Shown here in pieces: positions 18,595 to 27,443 of a DNA stretch of 64,000 nt (position 1 is its first letter; each line of letters starts with the position of its first letter). The stretch is from Actinobacteria bacterium IMCC26207 (lineage in GTDB: Bacteria; Actinomycetota; Acidimicrobiia; Acidimicrobiales; Microtrichaceae), in the NCBI GenBank assembly GCA_001025035.1, contig LCZK01000001.1, positions 25,984-89,983 of the forward strand, in the 5' to 3' direction. The notes under the pieces are model-generated. The model worked only from the letters and a program-made list of their open reading frames with translations, had not been told where the DNA came from and did not search any database. Both the position numbers and the translations under genes were made by a program.

Positions 18595-19932
18595 CTATTC
18601 AAAACCGAGTTGCGCAGGGAGCTCGCGACGCTGGATTTTGCCGGTAGAGGTTCGTGGCAAGGCCTCAACGATGAAGATGGCCTTGGGGCACTTGTGGGCG
18701 GCCATCTGAGATTTCGCAAAATCAATGACGGCCGCTTCCGTGGTCGAGCCCGTAACCGCTGCGCAGACTTTCTGCCCCCACTGATCATCAGCGACTCCGA
18801 ACACTGCAACCTCGTGCACTCCGGGAGCATGAGCGAGAACGCTCTCAACCTCGGCGGGGTAGACGTTGACTCCGCCGCTAATGATGAGGTCATCTCGCCT
18901 GCCGTCAAGCCAGAGAAACCCCTCGTCATCGAGGCGGCCAAGATCGCCCACCGTAAAAGAGTTCCTATTCGTTTCTGGGTCCACTCGCCAAGCTGATTCG
19001 GTGCGTTCGGCATCACGCCAGTACGAGAACTCTGCGTACTCGGGGGCGGCGCACCAGATGGTGCCGTCAGGGTCAACGCTGATTGCTCGACCGGCGCGGG
19101 CTTGGCCGACGGTGCCGGGGCGATCTTCCCAGTCGGCTGAGGCGCAGGCCGTGAATTGTCCTTCGGTAGATCCGTAAAACTCCCAGACTGCGCCAGTTGG
19201 AAAAGCCTGAATTGCGGCTCTCTTGAGCGGTGGCGGGCAGGGTTCGCCAGCGTGCGCGAGCAGGCGAAATGATGAGAAGTCAACACCGTTTGTGGTGCTG
19301 AGTGCTCCGATAGCTCGCAGCCGCTGCAGATGAGAGGGCACCATGAACGAAGAGGTTGGGCGGTGAGTTTGAATCACATCGGCAATCTGATGTGCATCGA
19401 ATTTTCCGGGGACTACAACGCTGCCGCCTCGCAGCAACGTGGAGCCGCCGAAGCGAATCGGTGCAGAGTGGTGCAAAGGTGAACAGGTCAGGTGTAGGTC
19501 TGCCGAGTTGAACCCCCAGAGGTCTGCCTCGTCATCGAAGAGGCGCTGGGCTTGATCCTCGCTCAGCACGCCGGACCACACACCTTTGGGTGTGCCCGAG
19601 GTTCCCGAGGTGTAATGCATGGGGCGAGCAAGTGGCACCGCTGCAAGCTCGACTGGTGGGCCATCAAGGAGTTGGGCTAGGACAGCGTCGTCGATAGTGA
19701 AAGCCGGATCGGCATTGAGCAGCAGTTCTGCACGCTCATGCTCCAAGAGCGCCGAGTTCAGTACCACGGGAATAATTCCGACGCGAAGCGAGCCAAGCAC
19801 TGCCGACAGCATGGCGGCTGTTCCCGAGGTAGACATCGCAACACGATCTCCAGCCTTCAGTCCTCGTTGAAGCAGAGCGCCAGCCACTGCGCGTTGCTGA
19901 ACCTCTGATTCAGCTGCAGTCAGGAGCTCCAT
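18595..19932 (-). CDS. AMP-binding acyl-CoA synthetase / ligase
   Basis: An ANL-superfamily adenylating enzyme. The ATP loop is HYTSGTSGTPKGV, the A5-type motif is WEFYGSTEGQ, and the hinge and C-terminal lid are GDLGRLDDEGFLWLDGRRDDLIISGGVNVYPAEVE with the catalytic lysine in PRTSTGKIQRREL. At 445 aa it is shorter than the usual 500-550 aa and starts directly in the N-terminal core (MELLTAAESEVQQRAV). The substrate, an aryl or aliphatic carboxylate, is unknown. It lies upstream of the GT-C-like gene on the same strand. Confidence 0.9.
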   Translation of the reverse strand: MELLTAAESEVQQRAVAGALLQRGLKAGDRVAMSTSGTAAMLSAVLGSLRVGIIPVVLNSALLEHERAELLLNADPAFTIDDAVLAQLLDGPPVELAAVPLARPMHYTSGTSGTPKGVWSGVLSEDQAQRLFDDEADLWGFNSADLHLTCSPLHHSAPIRFGGSTLLRGGSVVVPGKFDAHQIADVIQTHRPTSSFMVPSHLQRLRAIGALSTTNGVDFSSFRLLAHAGEPCPPPLKRAAIQAFPTGAVWEFYGSTEGQFTACASADWEDRPGTVGQARAGRAISVDPDGTIWCAAPEYAEFSYWRDAERTESAWRVDPETNRNSFTVGDLGRLDDEGFLWLDGRRDDLIISGGVNVYPAEVESVLAHAPGVHEVAVFGVADDQWGQKVCAAVTGSTTEAAVIDFAKSQMAAHKCPKAIFIVEALPRTSTGKIQRRELPAQLGFE

Positions 19933-19991
19933 ATGAGAGAACTAGATACCACAGTAAGGCGGCGCAGGGCCCATTCAAGCCGAGGTCTCTA

Positions 19992-22900
19992 CTACCAGCC
20001 GATTCCGATGGTCACTCGGGTGGGGGATTTTGCGTTCGGCAGGATCTTGACTGAGCTCTGGTCGGCTACGTCGTCATAGGCAAAGCCGTAGGCCCGGCCA
20101 CCGATTCCGAGGGTGTGGAATACCGCCGAGAAGTCGTTCTTTGGGCCGGCCGGGTAGTACGCGGCGGGTCGATACCAGTCCGCCGTATTGATCGCGACTC
20201 CGCGGTTGAATGCTGCACAGAACTCGGCACCCATTTCCAGCTCTACTGGCCTCATGCCTCCGCTGGCGAGGGCTCCGGAGCATTCGAACACGTCAGCGCT
20301 GCTGGGCTTGTTGAGTATGTACGGGCCTGTGCCGTCCTTTGTGAACTGCAACTGGGTGCCAACAACTTTGCCAGTGAAGGTTTGGCCGAGGCGGGTCAGA
20401 GTAAATGCATGCGTTGTGTAGTACGCCCAGGTCTGATCGATGGTTGATTGCAGATAATTAGCCTGCGGGCCACTTCCGTGAAAGGCGGGTGAGGTTCGCG
20501 GTGCAAGAATCCGGTAGGTGCTGGCAAGGTTGGCGAAGGCAGGGTCCACCGTGGCTGCGTACTTTGCGTAGACCTCTGCACGGGTGGCAGTGGTGCCGAC
20601 GGTCTGGTCGTAGCCGGTTGAGGTCTGCTCAATTCGAGCAGTCATCGGGAATCCGAACTGGTCCACCTGTGTGGTGTTCCCACCGAAGGCGTAGACGCCG
20701 TCGCGGTAGGTGAACTCGTACCAGTCGAAGTAGATGTCGGTGTTTGGGTCGCCAGGGTCGTTCACGTTCGGACCGCCCCAACCTTTATCGTCGGCGGAGA
20801 CCGGAATGTACAGCGGGGAGCCGAGCGAGAGGTACATGCGGGCACCTTCCATCCGACTCGCAAGCCGCACCGATGGTGCTTGGTCTACCCGGAATGACAT
20901 GTTGGGGTAGTCCTGACCATTCTTGGTGAGGTGGCCCGGGGCTGTTGCTTCGAGGTGATTGATTGGTGCAATGCTGCCGTCAGCCTTGAGGTATGACCAC
21001 TGGCCGGGACTGCTTTGGCCGAGCACGGTGACGTAGATCTGGCTGTTACTCCAGCGACCACCGGTGTTGTTTGCGAACACAAACGGGAAGCTTCCCGTGG
21101 TTGCTGGGATCGTGGTCGGTGGTGGGACCGTGGTCGGTGGGATTGTGGTTGTCGGAACGGTTGTTGGCGGGACTGTGGTCGGTGGGATTGTGGTTGTCGG
21201 TGGGACGGTAGTGGTGGGGGCAACTGTCGTGGGCACCGTGGTTGCTGGGACTGTGCTTGATTGGCGCGTAAAGGTCATCCAGTTCAAGTTGACGAAGTCC
21301 GCTGGCTGGCCGCTTCGCGCTACCACGTACAGATCGTGAATGCCGGTTGCACCCGAGACGTTGGCGGGTACTGACTTCCAGGTCTGCCACCCTCCGGTAT
21401 TGGCAATCGAGAACTCGCCCACCTTGGGGCCAGTTGCTGAGTCCAAGCGGAACTCGATCGCGCCGCTCACGCCAGCGGCAGCACCTGAGGCAACCCGAGC
21501 GGTCACACCGGTTTCACCAGAGGATCCAAAGTTGACACGCCGGTAGGTTGCATTATCTCCGTTCGCGATCCAACCGATGTCTTGGCCGCCGCCGAGATCG
21601 GTAGTGGTCTCTTTGATCGTGCCGACAGATGCATCAGATGACTCGGACTCGATGCGGCTGTATGCGTCACGGGTTGGAGTAGTTGGGACTGTGGTTGGCG
21701 GGACAGTGGTTGTGGTCGTGGTTGGCGGGACTGTGGTTGTGGGGACAGTGGTTGGCGGGACAGTGGTTGTGGTTGCTGGTGCAGGCGCGGTGAACGAGAG
21801 CCAGTTCAAGTTGGTGAAATCTGCCAGCTGATTGCTTCGAAACACTGCAACAAGATCGTGAACACCAACGGCTCCGGTGACCGTGGCCGACTTGCTAGCC
21901 CAGGTCTGCCATCCGCCAGTTGAGGTGAGTGAAAGCATGCCAACGATGGGGCCGCTGGCAGAGTCCAAGTGGAGCTCGGCAGTGCCCGTAACCCCGGCCG
22001 CTACGGCGGATGCGACGCGTGCAGTCACTCCGCTGACTCCAGAACTACCGAAGTCCACGTTGCGGTAGGTGACCGAGTCGCCGTTCGCGATCCAACCGAT
22101 GTTTTGGCCACCGCCGGTGTCGATGGTCGCTTCTTTTGCAACTCCAGACTGCGCATCAAATGACTCGGCCTCGATGCGTGACAGTGCACTGCGGACCGCC
22201 GTTACCGGCAGAGTTGTTGTGGTGGTTGGCGTGTAGACACGGACGTAGTCCACCAGTAGCGCCTGCGGGAACGCAGTGCTCGCTGACGGATCACCGGGCC
22301 ATTGTCCGCCGACGGCAAAGTTCATCAAGATGTAGAAGGGGTGATCAAACACCCAGGGTGAGCCGGCCGGCAGGTCAGCTGGCGTGCGGGTCTCATAGAG
22401 CACGTCGTCCACATACCAGCGGACTTCATTGGGTGCCCACTCAACTGAAAATGTGTGGAACGCGTCAGAGAATTTGGCGCCACCGGGAAGCGTGTATCCC
22501 TTGGTGATTGCAGAGCCGCCTGAGTAGCCGGGCCCATGCAGGCTGCCGTGAACTGAGGAAGGCTCGTATCCCACGTTTTCCATAATGTCGAGCTCGCCCC
22601 GGCCTGGCCAAGCAGTGCCAGCAGAGCCCGAGTCATCGCCCTGCATCCAAAAAGCTGGCCACACGCCTTGCCCAGCAGGAAGTTTCATACGGGACTCAAA
22701 TCGCCCGTAACGCTGAGTGAATTTGTTCTTGGTGAGTACTCGGCCGGATGTGTATTGGCAGGTTCCGTACCAGCAACTACTGCCGGCCAGTGTTTCTTTG
22801 CGGGCGGTGATCGCTAGGTTTCCGGTGCCGTCCGAGGAGATGTTTTCTGGTCGATCGGTGTAGTACTGCCTCTCGGCATTACCGAACCCTCCACCGCCCA

Positions 22901-23102
22901 AGTCGTAGCCCCAGCGTGAGGAGTCGGGCCGTGCGCTAGCCGCAGTGTTGAACTCATCAGACCAAGACAACGACCAGGCTGTTGGTCCGGTTGCCGCAGT
23001 CGCCGCCTGAGTACCTACGGTAAGTACAAGAAGCTGCGCTGCGCAGGCCAGCGCTAGAAGCAGAGCGACCCCTCGACTCGTTTTTGTCTGCCCGCGCTCC
23101 AT
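19992..23102 (-). CDS. Secreted beta-1,3-glucanase with GH16, two CBM6-like and GH64 domains
   Basis: A secreted polysaccharidase of about 1036 aa. A signal peptide (SRGVALLLALACAAQLLVL, cleavage near TQAATA) precedes a GH16 laminarinase domain, about 40-300, whose catalytic E-x-D-x-x-E is GELDIMENVG (Glu170, Asp172, Glu175). Two CBM6-like modules follow, each starting RIEAESFDA or RIESESSDA with GGGQ(N/D)IGWIANGD. They are joined by Pro/Thr/Val linkers encoded by GT-rich DNA near 21100-21250 and 21690-21780. The last 360 or so residues resemble GH64 (DIYFDWYEFTY, QVDQFGFPM). The ATG at 23102 has GGGGAAG upstream; ATG 23126 is the alternative. Likely role: degrading laminarin or fungal or algal beta-1,3-glucan. 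The second catalytic domain is unusual. Confidence 0.88.
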   Translation of the reverse strand: MERGQTKTSRGVALLLALACAAQLLVLTVGTQAATAATGPTAWSLSWSDEFNTAASARPDSSRWGYDLGGGGFGNAERQYYTDRPENISSDGTGNLAITARKETLAGSSCWYGTCQYTSGRVLTKNKFTQRYGRFESRMKLPAGQGVWPAFWMQGDDSGSAGTAWPGRGELDIMENVGYEPSSVHGSLHGPGYSGGSAITKGYTLPGGAKFSDAFHTFSVEWAPNEVRWYVDDVLYETRTPADLPAGSPWVFDHPFYILMNFAVGGQWPGDPSASTAFPQALLVDYVRVYTPTTTTTLPVTAVRSALSRIEAESFDAQSGVAKEATIDTGGGQNIGWIANGDSVTYRNVDFGSSGVSGVTARVASAVAAGVTGTAELHLDSASGPIVGMLSLTSTGGWQTWASKSATVTGAVGVHDLVAVFRSNQLADFTNLNWLSFTAPAPATTTTVPPTTVPTTTVPPTTTTTTVPPTTVPTTPTRDAYSRIESESSDASVGTIKETTTDLGGGQDIGWIANGDNATYRRVNFGSSGETGVTARVASGAAAGVSGAIEFRLDSATGPKVGEFSIANTGGWQTWKSVPANVSGATGIHDLYVVARSGQPADFVNLNWMTFTRQSSTVPATTVPTTVAPTTTVPPTTTIPPTTVPPTTVPTTTIPPTTVPPPTTIPATTGSFPFVFANNTGGRWSNSQIYVTVLGQSSPGQWSYLKADGSIAPINHLEATAPGHLTKNGQDYPNMSFRVDQAPSVRLASRMEGARMYLSLGSPLYIPVSADDKGWGGPNVNDPGDPNTDIYFDWYEFTYRDGVYAFGGNTTQVDQFGFPMTARIEQTSTGYDQTVGTTATRAEVYAKYAATVDPAFANLASTYRILAPRTSPAFHGSGPQANYLQSTIDQTWAYYTTHAFTLTRLGQTFTGKVVGTQLQFTKDGTGPYILNKPSSADVFECSGALASGGMRPVELEMGAEFCAAFNRGVAINTADWYRPAAYYPAGPKNDFSAVFHTLGIGGRAYGFAYDDVADQSSVKILPNAKSPTRVTIGIGW

Positions 23103-23266
23103 GGTGCTTCCCCGCTTGTTGTTCATGGCCTGCTATCGGGATTTACAAAAAATACCTTTAGTCGACACCGCTCTGTCCTTCGTCTTGGCCCCTAGAGAGC
23201 ACCCCTCGCAGGTTGCAACAACTAGTGTGGCGTGTCGGCATATTGCCCACAGGGGAGCGAGCGTCA

Positions 23267-24946
23267 ATGCCTGAAGGTTCTGCTATCGACGCACCTAGTG
23301 ACCTCGGTGATCCCGTGGATGCCGACGTTGCTCGGCTTCATGAGTTGGGTTACGCCCAAGAGTTGCGGCGGAAGCTGGGAACGTTCTCGAACTTTGCCAT
23401 CAGCTTCTCCATCATCTCGGTGCTCGCTGGGGCCATCACCACCTTCTGGCTCGGGATGTACGCAGGTGGTCCGCTCGTCATCACACTGTGCTGGGTGGTG
23501 GTCGGCGTGTTCTCCTTAGTTGTTGGATCTTCAATGGCAGAGATCTGCTCTGCCTATCCAACGGCGGGTGGGTTGTACTTCTGGTCGGCCACGTTGGCTC
23601 GCCGGCGAAAGGCACTCTGGGCTTGGTGGACGGGTTGGTTAAACCTGATTGGGCAGATCGGTGTGATTGCCTCGGTGGACTTTGCACTCGCGAACTTCAT
23701 TCTGCTCAGCATCAACATCTTCGGAAGCGCCACAAGCCCGACCATCGAGATCAACCGTTGGTCGATCTTCATCACGTACCTATTGGTGCTCGTTGTTCAC
23801 GGTCTGCTCAATACCTTCGGCGTCAATCTGGTGAGAGTCCTTGGCGATGTCAGTGTCTGGTGGCATGTGGCTGGAGTAGCGGTCATTGTGTTGGTGCTCT
23901 TCCTCTTCTCAGAACCAGGCAACCTTGGCATGAGCAACGTGCTGGAATATCGCAACGGCACTGGTTGGGAGTTTCCCGGGGTCGGAATCTACGTGGCACT
24001 TGTGGGTCTGTTACTAGCTCAGTACACGATCACCGGATTCGATGCTTCAGCGCATGTCTCGGAAGAGACAAGAGACGCAGCAGTTGCAGCACCCAAAGCC
24101 ATGGTCCGGTCGATCTATGTCTCTGCAATCGCAGCACTGATCCTGAGTGTCGCCATGGTGCAGGCAATCCCCGCTTCGGCCTATGACGAGATCGCAGCAA
24201 AGGGGATTCTGGCTGGCCCAAATGTGTTTTTGCTTGGTGTTGTCGGCACCCTTGGAAAGCTGCTGGTGATCATCTCAACCATTGGGCAGTTCTTCTGCGG
24301 TATGGCATCGGTTACGGCGAATTCGCGCATGATCTACGCCTTCAGTCGTGATGGCGGACTCCCCGGATCGCGAATCTGGTCGCGGGTCAACCCTCGAACC
24401 CGAACACCCACCAACTCTGTCTGGTTCGGTATCGGCCTAGCGGCAGCAATCGGTCTGCTCTCGCTCATTCAGACTGACCTCGCATACCCGGTGGCATTCT
24501 TCGCCCTGACTGGCGTTGCCGTCATTGGCTTGTACATCAGCTACGTCATTCCGGTTTTCCTACGCCTTCGTAACCCTGGCTTTGTGCCTGGGCCCTGGCA
24601 TCTTGGCCGCTGGTCTCGCATCATTGGATGGACGGCAGTGGTCTGGGTTGGGATCATCGCAGTGGCCTTCTGCCTGCCGGTGTTCTACCCCTGGAACACG
24701 TTGACGACGTTCAATTTCACGGGACCGATTCTGCTAATCTGCGCAATTCTGATTGGCGGAGGGTGGAGCCTGTCGGCCAAAAACCACTTCACTGGCCCCA
24801 AGTCCATGGGCTCACTCGAAGAGATCATGGCTATCGAATCCGAACTTGATGCCGAAGAACATGAGATGGAATTGCGTCATACGCACAAGCTGCCAGCTGG
24901 AGCGCAGAGTGATGGCCGACACCCCGGAGGCATCGGTAAGGAGTAG
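23267..24946 (+). CDS. APC-superfamily amino acid permease
   Basis: About 559 aa with 12 or more membrane helices. It begins with a hydrophilic stretch and LHELGYAQELRRKLGTFSNFAISFSIISVL, typical of the amino acid/choline (GABA-permease-like) subgroup, then GGLYFWSATLARRR and TGFDASAHVSEETRDAAVAAPKAM. It probably imports an amino acid, GABA or an amine across the cytoplasmic membrane. The open frame extends to TTG 23213, but ATG 23267 with AGGGGAG at 23251-23257 is the better start. A DUF4287 gene follows 9 bp downstream. Confidence 0.9.
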   Translation: MPEGSAIDAPSDLGDPVDADVARLHELGYAQELRRKLGTFSNFAISFSIISVLAGAITTFWLGMYAGGPLVITLCWVVVGVFSLVVGSSMAEICSAYPTAGGLYFWSATLARRRKALWAWWTGWLNLIGQIGVIASVDFALANFILLSINIFGSATSPTIEINRWSIFITYLLVLVVHGLLNTFGVNLVRVLGDVSVWWHVAGVAVIVLVLFLFSEPGNLGMSNVLEYRNGTGWEFPGVGIYVALVGLLLAQYTITGFDASAHVSEETRDAAVAAPKAMVRSIYVSAIAALILSVAMVQAIPASAYDEIAAKGILAGPNVFLLGVVGTLGKLLVIISTIGQFFCGMASVTANSRMIYAFSRDGGLPGSRIWSRVNPRTRTPTNSVWFGIGLAAAIGLLSLIQTDLAYPVAFFALTGVAVIGLYISYVIPVFLRLRNPGFVPGPWHLGRWSRIIGWTAVVWVGIIAVAFCLPVFYPWNTLTTFNFTGPILLICAILIGGGWSLSAKNHFTGPKSMGSLEEIMAIESELDAEEHEMELRHTHKLPAGAQSDGRHPGGIGKE

Positions 24947-24955
24947 AAATAGCCC

Positions 24956-25186
24956 GTGACTGAATATTCTCCTCCATGGCCGAAACAAGGGCCTCCGTCT
25001 TACTTTCCGTCCATTGAGACCAAGTACGGCCGATCAATCGCCGAGTGGCAGCAGGTCATTGCCGATTGTGGGCTCGAGAAGCATATGGAGATCGTCGAAT
25101 ACCTCAAGACCGAGCACGGGGTCGGCCACGGTCATGCAAACGCTCTCGTGGGTTGGACCTTGGCAGGCAACACCGCCGCACCCTGA
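24956..25186 (+). CDS. DUF4287-type small protein
   Basis: A 76-aa protein beginning at GTG 24956. The core TKYGRSIAEWQQVIADCGLEKHMEIVEYLKTEHGVGHGHANALV is the DUF4287 pattern; in other bacteria this domain occurs alone or fused to a DUF5655-like domain. The function is unknown. It is probably co-transcribed with the permease upstream, whose last codons contain its likely Shine-Dalgarno (AAGGAG). Confidence 0.85.
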   Translation: MTEYSPPWPKQGPPSYFPSIETKYGRSIAEWQQVIADCGLEKHMEIVEYLKTEHGVGHGHANALVGWTLAGNTAAP

Positions 25187-25233
25187 TTTCCTGCTGGGCT
25201 TCCGCTCCTAACTCGGTCCATCTTGGACACGAG

Positions 25234-25282
25234 GTGTACTTCTATGTACAAGAGTGTACGTCTATGTGCAACGGTGTACAAT
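25234..25282 (+). promoter_or_regulatory. Putative autoregulated, leaderless TA promoter with 20-bp operator repeats
   Basis: Two 20-bp direct units (25234-25253 and 25254-25273) start GTGTAC and share TCTATGT at the same phase; a third partial GTGTACA begins at 25274. Unit 1 contains an inverted repeat TGTAC-N6-GTACA (25235-25250). A TACAAT hexamer at 25277-25282 is a credible -10 whose expected start site coincides with the antitoxin ATG at 25289, implying a leaderless mRNA. The repeats would overlap the -35 zone, as expected for repression by the antitoxin or TA complex. Confidence 0.6.
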
Positions 25283-25288
25283 TTCAGA

Positions 25289-25579
25289 ATGTCCACGATG
25301 TCAGTGAGTGAAGCCCGCGCAGCGCTACCTGAAATCCTTGACCGCGTGATAGCAGGCGAGGAAATCACCATCACTCGCCATGGGCGAGAGGTTGCAGTCC
25401 TCGTCCGCCCCGATGCGATTCGGGTTCGACGTGCTGACCAAGCACTTGCAGAAGCTGAGCGCCTTCGAATCCTCCTCGATCGGGGTCGCAACGGCAGTCT
25501 CGCTGATGCGCCATCCGTGAGCGTCGAGCGGGCCGAAGAACTCGTTGCCAACGTGGCAGCCGGCCGATCCACCCGCTGA
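25289..25579 (+). CDS. Phd/YefM-family antitoxin
   Basis: A 96-aa antitoxin: MSTMSVSEARAALPEILDRVIAGEEITITRHGREVAVLVRP is the canonical Phd/YefM DNA-binding half, and the C-terminal half is a charged, probably disordered toxin-neutralising segment. The open frame runs upstream to 25223, but that part is the operator; ATG 25289 matches family N-termini. The gene ends 2 bp before the PIN-domain toxin. Antitoxins of this family bind inverted or direct repeats in their own promoter, which fits the repeats seen just upstream. Confidence 0.93.
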   Translation: MSTMSVSEARAALPEILDRVIAGEEITITRHGREVAVLVRPDAIRVRRADQALAEAERLRILLDRGRNGSLADAPSVSVERAEELVANVAAGRSTR

Positions 25580-25581
25580 CC

Positions 25582-26004
25582 GTGGATGCATTCGATGCCG
25601 ATGTCCTGATCTATGCGGCCGTACCTGGCCACACACTGGGGCGACGCGTCCGGCACCTCTTTCCTGCTGAAGCTACGTCGAGCACTGGTGTAGTCGCCGG
25701 AATCGGTTCGGTTCTGTTGATACCCGAGTTGCTCTCGAAGCCTCTACGTGATGGCGCTGAGTCCGAGGTCGAAGCTCTGGCAGCACTGCTGGGACGACTC
25801 GACCTCCGACCGTTGGATGAGGCCACGGCCGAACTCGCCGCTGCACTTGGGGCGAGTCACAATCTTCGCGCCGCTGACGCTGTGCATCTTGCGACGGCGG
25901 TTGCAGCAGGCGCCGACCGGTTCATCACGAACAACACATCGGACTTCAAAAAGGCCATTACCGAGGTCGAGGTCGTCTATCCAGAGGAACTCCCAGAGCC
26001 CTGA
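25582..26004 (+). CDS. vapC: PIN-domain ribonuclease toxin (VapC-like)
   Basis: A 140-aa PIN-domain protein starting at GTG 25582. Candidate metal-binding acids are Asp5 (in AFDADVLIYA), Glu49 (LIPELLS), Asp99 (LRAADAVHLATA) and Asp121 after ITNNTSDF, the usual four-acid PIN site. VapC toxins cleave specific tRNAs or rRNA to stop translation. It is paired 2 bp downstream of a Phd-type antitoxin. The PIN toxin itself is a diverged type with the LRAADAVHLATA helix. Confidence 0.9.
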   Translation: MDAFDADVLIYAAVPGHTLGRRVRHLFPAEATSSTGVVAGIGSVLLIPELLSKPLRDGAESEVEALAALLGRLDLRPLDEATAELAAALGASHNLRAADAVHLATAVAAGADRFITNNTSDFKKAITEVEVVYPEELPEP

Positions 26005-26052
26005 CTGCGGACCCGGCGATCAGGGTCGATTCTCTAGGCTCCCAAGGCCAGG

Positions 26053-27201
26053 TCAGATAGCGGCGAGTTGGTCGGCAAGGTTAAGTAGTTGGGTTTGGTA
26101 TTCGAGGTCCTCGCCAGTCCAACGGTCGGGGAAGGCTGCGACTCCGTGTAGCGCACCGAAGTAGGCGGCGGCCATCGACGCGACGGTGTCGGCGTCGTGG
26201 CCGCGTAGGACTGCGTTGATGACACCTTCTTCAGGGTCGTCTTGGTAGGCGAAGAAGCACCACAGGGCTGCGGGGAGTGTTTCAAGAACAAACGCACCGT
26301 TGTAGAGGTAGTCGAAGGCTTCGCCGATTGGCTTGCCTAGCAGTGCTGGTATTTCCCGAACGCGATTAGCCAGGGTGATTACTGCGCGGGTCTTGCCGGT
26401 GCGCTGGTTCCATTCTCTTTCGGGTGCGCCGGGGTCGTCGATCACTTCGATAGCGGCTGCGAGCTCGTTCATGAGCGCGGTTGGATCGAGACTCGTCGCG
26501 TTGGCTCCTGCAAGGTGAGCGATCAGCCATGCGTGGCCGACTGAACTAGCGACTGCCATCGGGTCGGCGTGCGTGATGAGAGCCGAGAGCGCAGCGTCAT
26601 GGCACAGCGGTGTTGTGTCTGCTCCGAGGGCGATTCCAATGGGCGCAACTCGCATGGCTGCACCGTTTCCGGCAGAGGCAACGCCTGCTGTCCACCAGTT
26701 TTCGCCCATCTGCAGGTGATTCACTGCGGTCACACAGGTGTGGCCTGTGCCGCGACCGTTTGGCAGCCAGTTCACGAATCTTCTGGCTAGGTCCTCGGGG
26801 ACGATGCGGCCTCTTGTAGCAAGGAGCGACTGAGCCACACACATGGTCATCTGGGTGTCATCGGTGATGGTGCCCTTTGGGCCGCTGTAGTAGCCGCCCC
26901 AGGGTTGAAAGTCTCGAAAGGCTTCTTCTTGGCCTCGTAAGCCAGCGGGATGTCGACCTTCGGCGGGGCGACCAAGGGCATCGCCGATAGCCGTGCCGAG
27001 CATCGCGCCCCGAGCCGAGTCAATGCGCCGCGCGCTCGGTACCAGCTGTCGTTGGGCCGGTGGAGCAGAGCCAATAGGCAACAACTTGCGATCCGAGAGC
27101 GATATGCGAACCAGATCCGAAAGTTCACCCTGTTCTGCGCTAAAGGCATCGGTGTTTGGTTCGGTGTTCGGCTCGCTCCTGTTGCTGTCCCTAGTCTCCA
27201 T
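26053..27201 (-). CDS. ADP-ribosylglycohydrolase family protein (DraG-like)
   Basis: Removes ADP-ribose from proteins or small molecules, or a related hydrolysis. The motifs are GAMLGTAIGDALGRPAEG, TITDDTQMTMCVAQSLL (metal ligands T-D-D) and GHDADTVASMAAAYFGALHG, the two halves of the binuclear Mg site. About 60 hydrophilic residues precede the domain. The start could be 27225 or the ATG at 27201; the latter has GAGG close upstream. It ends 48 bp from the convergent PIN toxin gene. The target is unknown. Confidence 0.9.
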   Translation of the reverse strand: METRDSNRSEPNTEPNTDAFSAEQGELSDLVRISLSDRKLLPIGSAPPAQRQLVPSARRIDSARGAMLGTAIGDALGRPAEGRHPAGLRGQEEAFRDFQPWGGYYSGPKGTITDDTQMTMCVAQSLLATRGRIVPEDLARRFVNWLPNGRGTGHTCVTAVNHLQMGENWWTAGVASAGNGAAMRVAPIGIALGADTTPLCHDAALSALITHADPMAVASSVGHAWLIAHLAGANATSLDPTALMNELAAAIEVIDDPGAPEREWNQRTGKTRAVITLANRVREIPALLGKPIGEAFDYLYNGAFVLETLPAALWCFFAYQDDPEEGVINAVLRGHDADTVASMAAAYFGALHGVAAFPDRWTGEDLEYQTQLLNLADQLAAI

Positions 27202-27259
27202 GGCCTCATCGTGACATAGGAGCATGCCGTGTTGACCACTGAATATTGGGATTGTGTTG

Positions 27260-27332
27260 TGCCCTCGGACGGATTCGAACCGTCGACCTACCGCTTAGGA
27301 GGCGGTTGCTCTATCCCCTGAGCTACGAAGGC
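27260..27332 (-). tRNA. tRNA-Arg (anticodon CCT)
   Basis: The minus strand folds as a standard cloverleaf: acceptor GCCTTCG paired with CGAGGGC (one U-G), D-stem GCTC/GAGC, anticodon stem ACCGC/GCGGT around the loop CTCCTAA, and T-arm GACGG-TTCGAAT-CCGTC. Anticodon CCT reads AGG. The discriminator is A and the CCA end is not encoded (the adjacent three bases read CAA). Confidence 0.97.
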
Positions 27333-27443
27333 GGGATGCTGCCGCACGGAAGTATCTGTGCAGCAGTCACTGATTCTAGGCGGCAACCGAGTCAGCGGAA
27401 TTGAGCGATTGCCTCGAGCACAACTGTGGCTACGGTAAGGGCC

